Part shown: piece by piece, positions 10,531-22,053 of the stretch
Numbering within the stretch: the stretch's first letter is position 1
Layout of the letters: every line of letters starts with the position of its first letter
Assembly: GCA_933207985.1 (NCBI GenBank)
Contig: OW240914.1
Coordinates: 135,129,672 to 135,193,671, forward strand
Origin: Pelobates cultripes
Taxonomy: Eukaryota; Chordata; Amphibia; Anura; Pelobatidae
Length of the DNA: 64,000 nt
Direction: 5' to 3'
Position numbers and translations under genes: made by a program
The notes under the pieces: model-generated
What the model saw: the letters and a program-made list of their open reading frames with translations, nothing else
What the model was told of the DNA's origin: nothing
The model's database searches: none

Positions 10531-11510
10531 TGTAACGGAGCTCCTTGTACTCCGACTGAGTACCCTCCGTTGACGGATGCTCCTAGCGCTTCCTGAGGAC
10601 TCCAAGCGCTGCAGCAGACACCACAACCACCACAACCGCGGTATCTTGACTGGAGTCTCGCCGTCTTCCTTCCACCCTGGATCAGCTTCTGTCCTCCAGG
10701 ACTGTGTGGGAAAGAACTCTTCCTTCCACCCTGTATGAACCTCCAGCATCCAGGACTGTGTGGTGAAGACCCCTCCTCCAAGGAGAGCGTGTCAGGAACA
10801 AGCTCTTAAAAGAGCTAAGTGACTCAAGCTCAGGGGAGCATGCAGAGCATAGCAATCCCCAGTGTGATTATAACAGCTCCCTCCAATAACGAGACAAGGC
10901 TACGTTTAGAGGGATCAAGAAGAACTTTCAAAACCTTTATTCCCTTGGGACCAGCCAATACAGTCACCACAATAACATTGTTGTGAAACCTCAATAAAAT
11001 CACAAACAGTCAAACCATATCAAGAAACACACAGTGACTTATCACAACACAATGGCACATTTTTAAAGGGGTGGGGGGAGACAATATTTAACAGTAAATA
11101 TCTCACCTGCCTGCAGAATTAGCAATATGCAAATCTACCCGAATATGCAAATGAACCAGTCTTGCAATTCAGGTAGTGCATATTGCTGTTGCTACCAACA
11201 GAGGGCACTAGACCAGCTCCATAGCCAAACCCACCTAGTTGGTAGCAAACCTCAGCAATACAAGAGAGCAGGCAATACATTACACAGTACACACACACAC
11301 ACTATAAACAATTACATTACACACACCCTGCACCTATAATGGGTACAGGGTGACTAAAACATAGGATAAATAAAGCAGCCCACATAAATAGTCTGTCTGA
11401 AGGTAGACTAGGGGCTTTAAAGCCAGATAGATGAAAGAGTCACAGTCACAGGGGAGGAGGCTGGCAAGTAGGCCTCTCCAGGACCAAGTGGCGAAGGGCA
11501 CTTCGTCACA
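10531..11510. mobile_element. Solo LTR (980 bp)
   Basis: It begins TGTAACGGAG and ends TTCGTCACA, and is flanked by a perfect 5-bp duplication CTCAT (10526-10530 and 11511-11515). No internal retroelement sequence adjoins, so it is a solo LTR left by recombination. It shares blocks with two other LTR-like segments (19274-20150 and 26525-27322), notably a CACCCTGCACCTAT block followed by an ACAGGGTGACT block at about 11325-11357. Orientation is uncertain; TGTGACG-type ends on the minus strand favour a Ty3/Gypsy-like LTR. Confidence 0.82.
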
Positions 11511-12320
11511 CTCATGAATAGATTGGCAAAGCTAGGGACAATTTTATTCTGCATAGCTGTGCCTTTGTTTTGTATGCAATATTTATCTTAAAAACAGAAG
11601 TAATTATTTGTGAGGATAAGTGAGATTCCTTTATGGTAGAAATTCTAGCTGAAGGTCATCAAGGTCTTGTCTTTTTCAGAGCATTACATCCTTTATCGTG
11701 GTCTAGTATGGTGTATAAAATAGACACATCTGGTGCCATGTACAGGTACCCTTCTGACTATTAGTCAAATCCCTTATGATGTTGGTGGTGTCCTTCAGAT
11801 GTATCCTTACTATACTTACATATGGCTATAGAAGGTAGTAGATATATTCTGATAGGCCTGATGTAAATGAGACAAATCTGGAAATAATGCATATACCTGG
11901 TGGTCTCTTCGGATTTTTGCCAATCTATTTATAGTGATTAGAAAAACCATTACATCTGGAGCAAACACAATTGGAACGACAATGTCCGTCTTTATAAAAG
12001 GTATATAGATGACATCTTATTAATTTGTCATGGTAGTGCCGCACTATTGCAGGACTTTTGTAACCTAGTTCAATGGGAATACACGAGGAGAACACCTCAA
12101 CACCAAATACAGTGAAGAAGAAGTAGAATTTTTAGATCTAGTTATTTATACAATAAAGAACAATACTAAGACCAAGATATTGGATAGTGGATGTCAAAAG
12201 TATCAGACATATTATGCCAGCTCTCTTGAATAAGATTACTCTCTTGAATCATCACTCTACTGAATCATGTCTCTCTTTGTTGAATGTGAATTCTGGATTT
12301 ATCACCCTACCATTACTCTT

Positions 12321-12460
12321 TCATAGAAACATAGAATGTGACGGCAGATAAGAACCATTTGGCCCATCTAGTCTGCCCAATAAAGAGTAACTTTCCCTGA
12401 CCGGGAATCGAACCCACGGTGGTGAGAGCACCAAATCCTAACCACTAGACCACTCAATAC
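12321..12460 (-). mobile_element. SINE with tRNA-Glu-like head and CR1-like tail
   Basis: On the minus strand, about 12460 to 12393 resembles tRNA-Glu. It has a TGGTCTAGTGGTTAGGATT stretch (A box), a CTC anticodon-position triplet, a GGTTCGATTCC B box and the 3' acceptor strand GGTCAGGGAA. About five bases are missing before the T arm, and the 5' acceptor strand no longer pairs. It runs into GGGCAGACTAGATGGGCCAA and a CCGTCACATTCTATG stretch with TTTCTATG octamers. That tail is the 3' end of the CR1 copies at 15730-17970 and 46131-46797. A pol III head plus a LINE-matching tail is the classical SINE design. No clear target duplication was found. Confidence 0.75.
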
Positions 12461-13410
12461 AGCAGCTCAGATTGAAAATATGCAATAATACTTCAAGTAT
12501 AAATATGTCATTATTGATACATTTATTTGTTGAAATTCAGTTATTAATCAAAACCTATTCTCTCATAAATACCTGTAGAGTTTGCTTAGTGCTGATACAA
12601 AGGTTACTTAAAATTTTCCAAGTATTTCTATGCAATACTTGTCGATATTTTTTTTTTATTGGTTTGTTCTACATAATATTATTGCGTTCCATTATAGCAA
12701 GATATTGTTAATTGTATTACCATTTTTTTCATGCATTTACATATTGTAAGTTTGCAATTCCAAGATGAGAGAGTTTAATTGCCGAATGCATTTTGAAAAG
12801 CTAATTTGGTTTGCAACCATTTGTGGAAATAGTGGGTTATTAGTAGAGATTTTTCTAAACAAGTAATTAATACTTTGTAGAAGCGGCAAATGTGGTCTAT
12901 GCTTCTTTATTGCAGGATATATTGTAATGTGGTACCCAGTCAAATTATGGTGAAGAATATTACATGGTAATGCACTATAGTATGTTGACTTATTGCATTA
13001 TTTGGTAATAAGTAATTTGAGTCAATAACTAATCATCATCTTCTACTCTGGAAATGATATTCTGACATGTTTGAGGCAATTGTTTTGTTAGGTGTTGTAT
13101 GATCACTGATTATGTTACAATCATATAGATTGTTGTTTTCATATAAAATTATTTTTAAGTAATATAGTTATTGTATGTTATATTATATTGAATTATATTA
13201 AGTTGAACTACAAGAGTTTAGGATCAGAGATAAAAATAGTAGGTATTTCTTTAAATCAAAATTGTGTGTGAATATTAATATTTCTATAGTAATATTTATA
13301 TTAATAATTAATAATACTTTTTAATATTAATAGAATTATTTCCCCCATTATTTTCTCAAAATAATTATTTCTAATATTTTGCCCCCAAATTATCCCTACA
13401 ATAGTTGCAT
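12461..13410. other. Unassigned AT-rich insertion between PLE 2 islands
   Basis: Very AT-rich; the 79-codon frame at 12472-12711 is low-complexity and unconvincing. Because Penelope coding sequence resumes near 13415, this stretch is either an insertion or badly decayed element DNA. No termini were recognised. Confidence 0.3.
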
Positions 13411-14196
13411 CCTAAAAGACAGCTGTCATCATCCTACCTGGCTCTAAAATGTCACAACAAAATAATTCTGAAGATTAAGACGTAATTGTACAGAAATATA
13501 GACATACAATGAACAAGTTTAATTCAGAAAAGAAAAAATTCAGAAAAAAATTCAAAGAGGAACTGACAATAGCACAAAAAAGGAATTAACAGGTACCTAT
13601 TAATAAAGAATAAAATAAAAGACAGAACTGATGGAAACCTAAAGGAAGCAATACCTCCTATCATCATGGATTATAATAAGGACAGTCTACTTGGTTAGAG
13701 ATAATAAAATAAAATCTTTCAGAAAGCTGGTAGAAGAGTTCCAAATCTCTGTCAAAGATACCTTCTCCTATATTATCCTATATAAAACACTATTTAGAGA
13801 AGGTTATATTAGTCGCAGACGGTATTTTGTATGACATATACTAAAAACAATTCTAGATCAGAGTAAAACAAAGCAGCTGTTCTCTAGATGTGTTAAAATG
13901 CTAGAGGGTGTTCATAACTCCGTAATCCCTACCGCCATTAATAAATGGAATATCGACTTTAAAAAAAAAAAGCACAGATCTAAAGGAATGGTCATCCTCA
14001 TTTGTATTATTAGAAACACATTTTAAGTTGGTAAATTTATGGTATATGACCCCAGTTAAAATAACTAAATTCGCTATGGGTACGAATGCTCAATGTTGGA
14101 AATGCAGAGAAGAAAAATCTGCATATGTGATGGTCATGTAAAAAAGTGTTTGTGGTGTGGCAATTGGCCCAATATATCATACATAATTTGTGCAAT

Positions 14197-15144
14197 AAAA
14201 ACAAGATAGAACAGTGAGTAAGCGCTAACTAATATATGGGCAGCAACCCTATAAGGGAATCCCTCGGAGAACCCTTAGGAATAGAACTGGAAAGAGAAAA
14301 GAAAAAGGCAAGGGCTGCGCCAAGGAAAACTATAATAACAAATAGTCCAAGAAAATGAGGAAACAATTTAAAAAGTCTTATCTAAAATGTTCTTATTGTA
14401 ATTGCAGAGTCTATTCAGGCTTGATCCACAACGATAGTGCTTAAAATAATCCTTCGTGTGAGTCCGTTGGTATATATAAAATAAAATAAAAGTAGAGACC
14501 CAAATAGTGCAATATGCTTCAAACTGAAAGGTTAAGAATAATAAAAAGTTGAAATAAAACTCACATTTGTCAGAGCGTAAAACTCGCTCCGGTATGAAAG
14601 GCGTACAGCGGTTTGATTCCCGCTTGCGGGATATACGGTGAGCTTCCTCCGTCAATGGTGTGTTCAATACTCGGATAAAAAGAAACAGCCAATAGTGTAC
14701 ACTGAGTGTTGATGTAGATAAAATAAAATAACATAAAATGGGTACTCACAAGACGGGAGCAGAACAACTACTCCTAAACGTAAGCTCTGGTGGTATGATC
14801 CCCACCTAGGATTGCTTGGAGTCCGAGATGTAGAGAAGATGCCAGGTCGCAAAATAAATAAATGTGTATAAAAAGATATATGGCACAGATAAAAAGTAAC
14901 CAAATAAACTTTAATATATAAAAATACACAAAATAATATCCATAAACGCGTTTCGCCAGCACGGCGTTATCAATATGGAGTAAGGACCTGATACCTGGCA
15001 ACATAGAGTTTATATAGCAGCAATAATCATTTGAAATTGGCACCAAAAAGTGAGCAGCCAATCAGAATTGAAGTAAAAGTGAATAAATTAAAACAGTAAA
15101 ATAACTAATAAAATGATACATACATATGTTAATTGTATAATTGT
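14197..15144 (-). mobile_element. 948-bp element with a decayed hammerhead, inserted in the L1
   Basis: A perfect 14-bp duplication, ATAATTTGTGCAAT, flanks it (14183-14196 and 15145-15158), and the L1 frame resumes beyond it. No coding potential is recognised. The minus strand holds a hammerhead-like fold (14940-14978). Two internal segments resemble each other: one around 14470-14650 and one around 14712-14830, each with an ATAAAATAAAATAA-like tract leading to ACTCACA. A non-autonomous Penelope derivative or retrozyme-like element is the best guess. The orientation is taken from the ribozyme. Confidence 0.6.
14940..14978 (-). ncRNA. Decayed hammerhead ribozyme motif 3
   Basis: Read on the minus strand, stem I is CCATA with TATGG (five perfect pairs). 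Stem II is built on CGCC and GGCG around a GTGCT loop. It is followed by GAAAC and a minimal stem III, ACGCGT. The core reads TTGATAA instead of CTGANGA, so two conserved positions are changed and activity is unlikely. The stem II region resembles that of motif 1 at 49-96. Confidence 0.6.
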
Positions 15145-16031
15145 ATAATTTGTGCAATGTAAAATATTTTTAAAACCCGAAGTAATGCTCCTGCACTGTA
15201 ATTGGCCAAAACTAAAGAAAATATACCAATTTTTGACTATACACTGCCTAATGGCTTGTAAGATTGTAATAGCAAGAAATTGGAAGGGGAACAATGCCTT
15301 TACCATTAAACAAATAACATCACAACTGGCTTACCAACTCAAAATGGAGAAGGACCATTGCAAATGTTTGAACAATAATTCTAGTATCTGGGTGAGTTGG
15401 GATAATAAACTACGGGATATGTAAAATCATAACCAAACAAGTATGCAACAAGGGAATGGTCAGTTTTTGAGAACTCTCGTAGGGTGAGGGGTTTGTTACT
15501 GTTTTGTGATAATGACTGCTTTGTAATGTATGTTGTATGTAAAGTGTCAAATGTTAAAATTTAAAAATAATTAAAAAATAATAATAATAAGGACAATCTA
15601 CAACTAAAAAAATACTGAAGAGACATTGGGGCCTCTTGAAAAGGGATAAAAATGTGTTGAATTTGTTATTGGAGAGGCCAATAATTATATTAAAAGGGAC
15701 TCCAAACATAAAGAATTATTTAAAAAACTTAAAGAGTTATTTCAGTTGACTTAAAGGTAGGCAGACAATGTAATAGAGCAGCCGGAAATGCTAGCAGAAT
15801 GCTTGGTTGTATAGGGAGAGGTATTAGCAGTAGAAAGATGGAAGTGCTCATGCCATTGTACAGAACACTGGTGAGACCTCACTTGGAGTATTGTACACGG
15901 TACTGGAGACCATATCTCCAGAAGGATATTGATACTTAAGAGAGCGTTCAGAGAAGGGTCACTAAACTGGTTCATGGATTGCAGGGTAAAACTTACCAGG
16001 AAAGGTTAAAGGATCTTAACATGTATAGCTT

Positions 16032-17600
16032 CAGGGCCGTCTTTAATTTAGATTGGACCCTGGGCGAGCATTTACTTGGGCCCCCTGACTACGTCTAGAT
16101 ACACACAAATACACTACCTGACACACATGCAGATACACACTGACCACATATAGAAACACACAAGAACATACAGATACACACAGACTACATATAGATACAC
16201 TGACACACACACAGATACAAACACTGACATACATGCAGATACAAAGGTACACACACTGACTACTTATAGATACACCGACACACACACTGACAGACAGACA
16301 CACAGATACACAACCTGACACACATGCAGATATACAGATACAAACACTGACACATACAGATACACACACAAATACAAATGGACAACATACAGATACAGAG
16401 ACACATTCTGACAGACGTACTGACACAGACTCACACACAGAAAACCATACTGAAACACACATACACAAAGACATACTGAACCACACAGACACTGATGGAC
16501 TCTCACACACACAGACATACAGATACACTGACAGACGTACTGGCACATATACACACAGACAGACGGACATACTGAAACACACATACACACAGACATTGAC
16601 AGACATATTGACAAACACAGACATACAGAACCACACTGACAGACTCACACATAGACATACTGACAGACATACACACATTCTGGCACACACACACAGACAG
16701 ACTGAAACACACAGACACAGACACTGACAGATATACACACATACAGACATTTTGAAACTCACAGACAGCCATACTGAAACACACAGACACTGAGAACACA
16801 GACACTGACACACTGACAGACATACTGGCACACAGACAGACACTGACAGACATACTGGCACACAGACAGACATTCTGGCACACAGACAGACATTCTGGCA
16901 CACAGACAGACAGACATGCTGAAACACACATACACACATACAGACAGACATGCTGAAACACACATACAGACAGACATGCTGAAACACACATACACACAGA
17001 CAGACAGACATGCTGAAACACACATACACACAGACACTGACAGACAAACACACATCCAGACATTTTGACATACACAGACAGCCATACTGAAACACACATA
17101 CACACTGAACCACAGACACTGACAGACTCACACACAGACATACTGACAGACATACACACATCCAGACATACAGATACACTGACAGACTTTGATAACCACC
17201 CTCCAGTTTCTTACCTTGTCCTGGAGGGTGGCTTCCCTGGGGTCCAGTGGGCTGGCTGGGGTGGCTGGGAGTTAAGCTCTCCCGGCCTGGCCCCCTCCGG
17301 AACAGCTGGTCCGCCTTCCTCCCGCGTGGCTCCAGTTTCTGTGGGAGGAAGTGATGCACGGCTGTCACTTCCTCCCACTGCTGCCGAAAAGCAAGGGCCC
17401 GGTTGCGCTGTTAAAGCGCCACAGCGCCCGACCGGGCCCCTGCTGACACAGGCCCACCGGGTGGCCCTAAGTGCATGGGCCACCCGATGGGCCCCCATAG
17501 TTTGTGGGCAGAGGGCAAACAGGGCAGTTACCTCAGGCCCCCCAGCAGGGACAGGGCCCGGGGCAGCTGCCCCGTTTGCCCCGCGTTAAAGACGGCCCTG
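16032..17600. mobile_element. hAT-like element C (1569 bp) within the CR1
   Basis: It has perfect 15-bp terminal inverted repeats, CAGGGCCGTCTTTAA and TTAAAGACGGCCCTG. The 8-bp duplication TATAGCTT lies at 16024-16031 and 17601-17608. There is no transposase. The interior is about 1.1 kb of CA/GACA-rich minisatellite followed by a GC-rich unique part (17200-17590) containing GGGCCC-type words. The ends resemble those of element A (shared CAGGGCCG), so related transposases may mobilise both. Confidence 0.93.
16085..17190. repeat. ACACACTGACAGACAT-type minisatellite in element C
   Basis: Imperfect tandem units of ACACACTGACAGACATACTG and variants run for about 1.1 kb, with local higher-order repeats such as CTGGCACACAGACAGACATT (about 16850-16910) and GACATGCTGAAACACACATAC (about 16915-17030). 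The minus-strand Cys/Val/Ser-rich frame of more than 400 codons here is a repeat artefact. Confidence 0.93.
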
Positions 17601-18480
17601 TATAGCTTGGAGGAAAGATGAGACAGGGGGGATATGATAGAAAGATTTAAATACATAAAGGGAATCAACACAGTAAATGAGGAGACTATATTTAAAAGAA
17701 GAAAACTGCCACAACAAGAGGACATAGTCTTAAATTAGAGAGGCAAAGGTTTAAAAAATATATCAGGAAGTATTACTTTACTGAGAGGGTAGTGGACGCA
17801 TGTAATAGCCTTCCAGCTGAAGTGGTAGAGGTCAACACAGTGAGAAAGTTTACGCATAGGCATAAGGCTATTCTAGACTTTAGATAAGGCCAGGCACTAA
17901 TGAACATATTTAGAAAATTTGGCAGACTAGATGGGCCAAACACTTCTTATCTGCCGTCACATTCTATAAGAAAAAACTAGTCAAAAGTCACAGAAAACTG
18001 TTAAAGAATAGAGCAAATGAAAATAATTTTAAAAACAGCACGAAAATTGACTTTTGTTTTGCATGTAATCAGTGCCTAGCATGCAAGACTAGAAAGAAAA
18101 AAAACATGAAAGGAGATTGTCATTCTATTAAAAATTATTATTATTTTTTTTTTAATTAATGCATTTACTAACTTGTACAGTACTAATATAATCTACTGTC
18201 TACAATGTCCTTGTGAATTACAATATATTGGTAAAACAAGAAAATTATCATTAAGGATAAGGGAACATGTGAGAAACATCTCGAAAAATTTCTTCTGCAC
18301 TCAATGTCAGCTCATTTTACTGAAAAACATAATGCTGATGCTGGCCTGTTGGACTTTGGAGCTACTTGCAGCGTCCCTAGAAAATGGAGAGGAGGAGACC
18401 ACATTTAAGAATTTGGGAAATAAATGTTCACTAATATATATTTATATATATATTGTGAAAGTCACATATGTGTCTTGTTG

Positions 18481-19273
18481 AGGGAACCTTTAAGATAGGT
18501 TTTATTACTATTTAATTTTGTGTTTTTCCACCTTAGGAATAGTAACCAATTTAAGGAATTGAGATATACTTGATATACTGCTCACTTAGAAAGATCGGGT
18601 TGCTATCGAATCTTGTAATTTCCGAGAGTAGGCGTTCTAAGATAAACCTTATAGCTTGCACAAATGTATCCATTTTATGAAAGATTGCAGTCAAATTCAT
18701 CATCTGTTAAGATACATAATAACTACATGGTATCCAAATGTTTTCCTTTGCATAATAATTACGAAGTTTAGCAACAAATAGATTCATTAGTAATCATAGG
18801 AGAGTTGCGACAGCTGGGATACATGCTAGAGATTTCTGTCTATCAAATGAATATAACTCCAATAAAATACCACTGAAAATACAACCAAAACGACAAGCTC
18901 TCTATGAGAACATAGGTTCCTATGGCAACCAAGTTACCGTGAAGTAAATTGGAAAGATAAAAACATTAATTTCTCGCAAGTACAATCTTCACAAAATAAT
19001 CTTTGCAGGAGAATCATCATTTTCTTTTCTTTTTTTTTTTTAATTTTAACCAAATTAAATGTTTGCTTTTTTTTTTTATTTAAAGTTATACCGGGTTTCT
19101 ACGACAACCTGCATTTTCCAGTAATACAAGTTTGCAACAATTTAACTCCCCCCAACAAGATCAGCAATAGACAAAGGGTTTAGCTTGTCCTTTCCTTTTA
19201 AATTATGAAGAAAATAAAGTTCTTTATGGCATACAATATTGAGAAATAGTATAGGTTACCATGGCAGCCCGGT
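18481..19273. other. Unassigned DNA after PLE 2
   Basis: AT-rich, with two homopolymer-like T tracts near 19030 and 19068. No coding motif or terminal repeat is seen. It may include the untranslated 3' region of PLE 2. Confidence 0.3.
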
Positions 19274-20150
19274 TGTGATGGAGTTTCCATAGTCAGACTG
19301 AGTACCTCCAGCAAGTCAGCTTCCTAGCTGCCACAGGGAACTCAGGAGCACTTGAACCCTGTCGCCGAAGCTTCACTGGGGTCTCTCCGGAATCTTCCAC
19401 CCAATCAGGCTGCAGCTCTCTTCTTCTAGGCAGGTCTCGTACCCTCTGTTTTTGCTTCTTCTGTTCTTCCCATAGGCAGGTATCAACACCTCTGCCTGGG
19501 CTGTGACCAACTATTGCCTTTACAAAGGCACTTGTGGCTCTCAGACCTAGCTCTTTTTAACTTGTTCCAGAAATCAGGGACTGAAACAGCCAGCGAACAG
19601 GTCCAAATACTCTGTTACTGGAATTCCTAGGATACCAGTACACACAGTTCCCAATGGAATTATCACAATGCTTTATATTAACTCAGGATTAGCCCATATG
19701 CGCAGTATATCAAACTTATGGTGACAAATGCAATCTAATACAAATAACCAAATCATATGGGGAAACATACAGGCACTCTTAATAACACAATAACAGGGGT
19801 GTGGAAGACAATAACTAACACAAAATATCTCCCCTGCCTGCATAATTCATAATATGCAAATCTACCTGAATATGCAAATTAATGCAACTTGCTATTCAGA
19901 TAATGCATATATGTGTTTCAAGATCCTCACTACCAACAGATGTCAATGTACAGGCTCCGCAGCCAAATCCACCTTGTTGATTGAGAGCATCAACAGGACA
20001 GGAGAGGAGAGCACACAAAACATTTAACAATAAATAATATACCATACACATCTTGCACCTATTATGGTCACAGGGTGACTAGAACATAAGAATAATCAGG
20101 GGACTTACATAAAGAGTCCGTCTTATGCTCATGGTGATGGTGAAAAAACA
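19274..20150. mobile_element. LTR-like segment related to the solo LTR at 10531-11510
   Basis: It begins TGTGATGGAG and shares the TTGCACCTATTATGG block followed by CACAGGGTGACTAGAACATA (about 20048-20082) and the AATATGCAAATCTACC block (about 19850-19866). The right terminus (CGTCACA in relatives) is not recognisable, so the copy is truncated or diverged. No target duplication was established. Confidence 0.55.
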
Positions 20151-20170
20151 AGTCTAAGAGGCCAAAGGTT

Positions 20171-20258
20171 CACCAATGCATACAGACAGAGATGTTTCTG
20201 AGGGGGTGCAGACTGCCCAGGTGCCCCTCAGGATCGTCTCTGTCTGTATGCACTGGTG
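20171..20258. repeat. Two-tier perfect-type hairpin
   Basis: The outer arms 20171-20192 and 20237-20258 are 22-bp inverted repeats with one mismatch (left arm core TGCATACAGACAGAGA). Inside them, CTGAGGGG (20198-20205) pairs with CCCCTCAG (20224-20231). It lies just beyond the LTR-like segment and may belong to it. Confidence 0.85.
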
Positions 20259-21275
20259 TACGTGTGGTTCCTTGGACTTGCTTTTTGCTAAGCGTTTCTG
20301 TCCAGGATCCTCCTGGTGCCGAGTGTCATGCAAATAAATAACCAAACACATTTCTCCCAGATTCTGGCGTGGTCAATGTTGTAATGCTACAATTCATGTT
20401 TCCCTTCCCATCTCTTTTTTTGCATGATTACACTCCTGCTGACAACTGCAAGGAACATTGAAAAAAGGGGGGACTTACCCACTAATACTGTGGAGTGGAT
20501 ATTTGTATGAGACATGTATAATGTTTTAAAACTAGAAAGCATAGTTTTTGTTATATTTATCCAATCAGATGCTTTTCACAGAAAAGTATTGAGAATTCTT
20601 GTATTATGATGTATAATTATTTTCTTGGTTAGACTATCAATTCAACAAACTTTACACCTGGGACTTGACAGGGATTCATTTTATCAGTTCATCTATTTTT
20701 ATTTTAAGTCCATTTTGAATTCTCTTTGAATTCTCACTTTAGTGAATAACCATAATCTTTTTTTTATATATATTTTTAATGCGTTATCTATATAAAAACC
20801 TGAAGAATCCTTTTAATAACTATTTATATGAACCACCCAACCAAGCACCCTCTCCAGGAAAGACAGATGTAGTGGTTCTAATACCAAGAGGGCCCCGTAC
20901 CCTCCCACTGTCCAACTTACATAAAGGTTGTCAGGGGTTCCCGCCACTACTCTCTCTGCACACCGAGCTATCCTGTCACTGCAGGGAGACACTCAGGGGT
21001 TGAGAGCTCTCAGCTTACACTCTCAGCCAAGGAGCTGGCCCTGCATGGCTTAGCACAGTAAGCTTACAGAAGCTCCATGCAAGACTCCTGCTGATGGGCA
21101 CACAAAAGCTTTCTGTGAGCATTGAACTTTAGAAACCTAAAACTCAGAAATACCTAAGCAGTGAACATCAATGGTGTTGCTAGAGTTTGGATTTACAGGC
21201 TCAATCTCTGTAAAGTCCCAAATATAAATGGTTTAGCTACTTACTGTGGGAGAAAGCCATGGTGTGCATGGCACC
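20259..21275. other. Unassigned DNA
   Basis: No recognised gene or repeat boundary. The 74-codon frame at 20779-21003 shows no familiar motif. Confidence 0.3.
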
Positions 21276-22053
21276 ATAATCACCAGGGCCGGATTAAGAG
21301 CATACTGGGCCTGGTGCTGACAAATATGATGGGCCTAATTACGGAATCTTTTCAACCAAAAACACTAAAACAGTCATACCTTCCAAGCGTCATGTATCTG
21401 ATGGAGATGGTGTTAGAAGGAAAATCAAAGGATGCAGCTATATGAAAACACATACTCTATGCTAATCTCTCTCTAATTTATGTTTTCATCTTTCAAGTAA
21501 ATCCATAACCCCTAACAGCAGTGTCCAGTGAAATAGGAAGTCAATGGGCGAGGTAAAAGGGTGTGCCACTGGTGCAAATCACTTGACCAGACCTGCCAAA
21601 AGGGGTGAACATGCCCAAAAAGGGGGCATGTCTGTCCAAAGAATTTGAAGGACCGCCTGGCATGAATGCATGTCAGGCTGCCCGCCAATCCTGCAGGCTG
21701 TCTAACTAAGGGCATACTATGCAGGCAGCACCATGAGCTTGACATAAATGCATCTAATGATGCGCTCACTCCGTGCTTTCTAAGGACTGTCCCCTAGCAC
21801 ACGCTGGTCCACTTGTCTCATTACCTTCTTACTAGCAGGCAGAAGTTCCTGGTATATAGTCTGAGACAGAGTAAAGGTGTATGTAGTGAGTGTAGTGTTT
21901 GTAGTGAGTGTAGTGTATGTAGTGAGTGTAGAAGAAAGGGGACATGCCACAGTGTTAGAGAGACCAGCGTCTGCATTACCTAAACTAATTTTATTGTCAG
22001 CTAGTCCACACAAGTTTTGTTCCCATACATCCCCCTTAAGCTTCCAAACTTAA

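Larger units (their letters stand above)
13691..15583 (+). pseudogene. L1-type LINE, 5'-truncated ORF2 C-terminal part
   Basis: It is flanked by an approximately 18-bp duplication, ATAATAAGGACA(G/A)TCTAC, at 13673-13690 and 15584-15601. It ends in an A-rich ATAATAATAA tail. Reading frames, with several shifts, match the L1 ORF2 C-terminus. A CWKC cysteine pair followed by a SCKKVFVVW stretch lies near 14090-14160. After the nested insertion comes a HCNWPKLKKIYQFLTIHCL segment, then AARNWK-like residues and a final SIWVSWDNKL (about 15185-15420). The catalytic RT is absent. The tail and long duplication fit target-primed integration into PLE 2. Confidence 0.75.
15730..17970 (+). pseudogene. 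CR1-type LINE 3' fragment, interrupted by a hAT element
   Basis: Target duplication AAAAAACT lies at 15722-15729 and 17971-17978. Coding parts (about 15755-16031 and 17609-17900, several stops) match the C-terminus of a CR1-type reverse transcriptase. Landmarks are ASRMLGCIGRG, a LVRPHLEYCTRYWRPYLQK stretch, and KLVHGLQGKTYQERLKDL before the insertion. After it come an ERWDRGD-like segment and FKYIKGINTV. The 3' end has a GACTAGATGGGCCAAACAC stretch and finishes CCGTCACATTCTATAAG, the same tail as the copy at 46131-46797. A hAT element with TATAGCTT duplications sits at 16032-17600. Confidence 0.85.
11860..18480 (+). pseudogene. Penelope-like element 2, RT and GIY-YIG remnants split by nested insertions
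   Basis: Four coding islands share one orientation. (1) About 11860-12300 holds RT motif C (RYIDDILLICHGS, about 12000-12040) and a later FLDLVIYT segment. (2) About 13415-13690 has a CHHPTWL segment and a post-RT region. (3) About 15602-15729 has a KRHWGLLKRDKNVLNLLLE segment. (4) About 17971-18480 has a CNQCLACKTRK cysteine motif and the GIY-YIG start, IIYCLQCPCELQYIGKTRK. Between them lie a SINE plus unassigned DNA, an L1 (13691-15583) and a CR1 (15730-17970), the last two with target duplications that fit the Penelope sequence. Frameshifts and stops are also present in the islands. In the family the protein joins a reverse transcriptase to a GIY-YIG endonuclease. Confidence 0.78.

Noticed and set aside
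12393..12460. A functional tRNA-Glu gene on the minus strand
   Set aside because: The 5' acceptor strand does not pair with the 3' strand and several bases before the T arm are missing; it continues directly into a CR1 tail, so it is a SINE head.
16043..17368. Long minus-strand open frame of 441 codons rich in Cys, Val and Ser
   Set aside because: It is the translation of the CA/GACA minisatellite in hAT element C; parallel long frames exist in other phases and the composition is purely that of the repeat.
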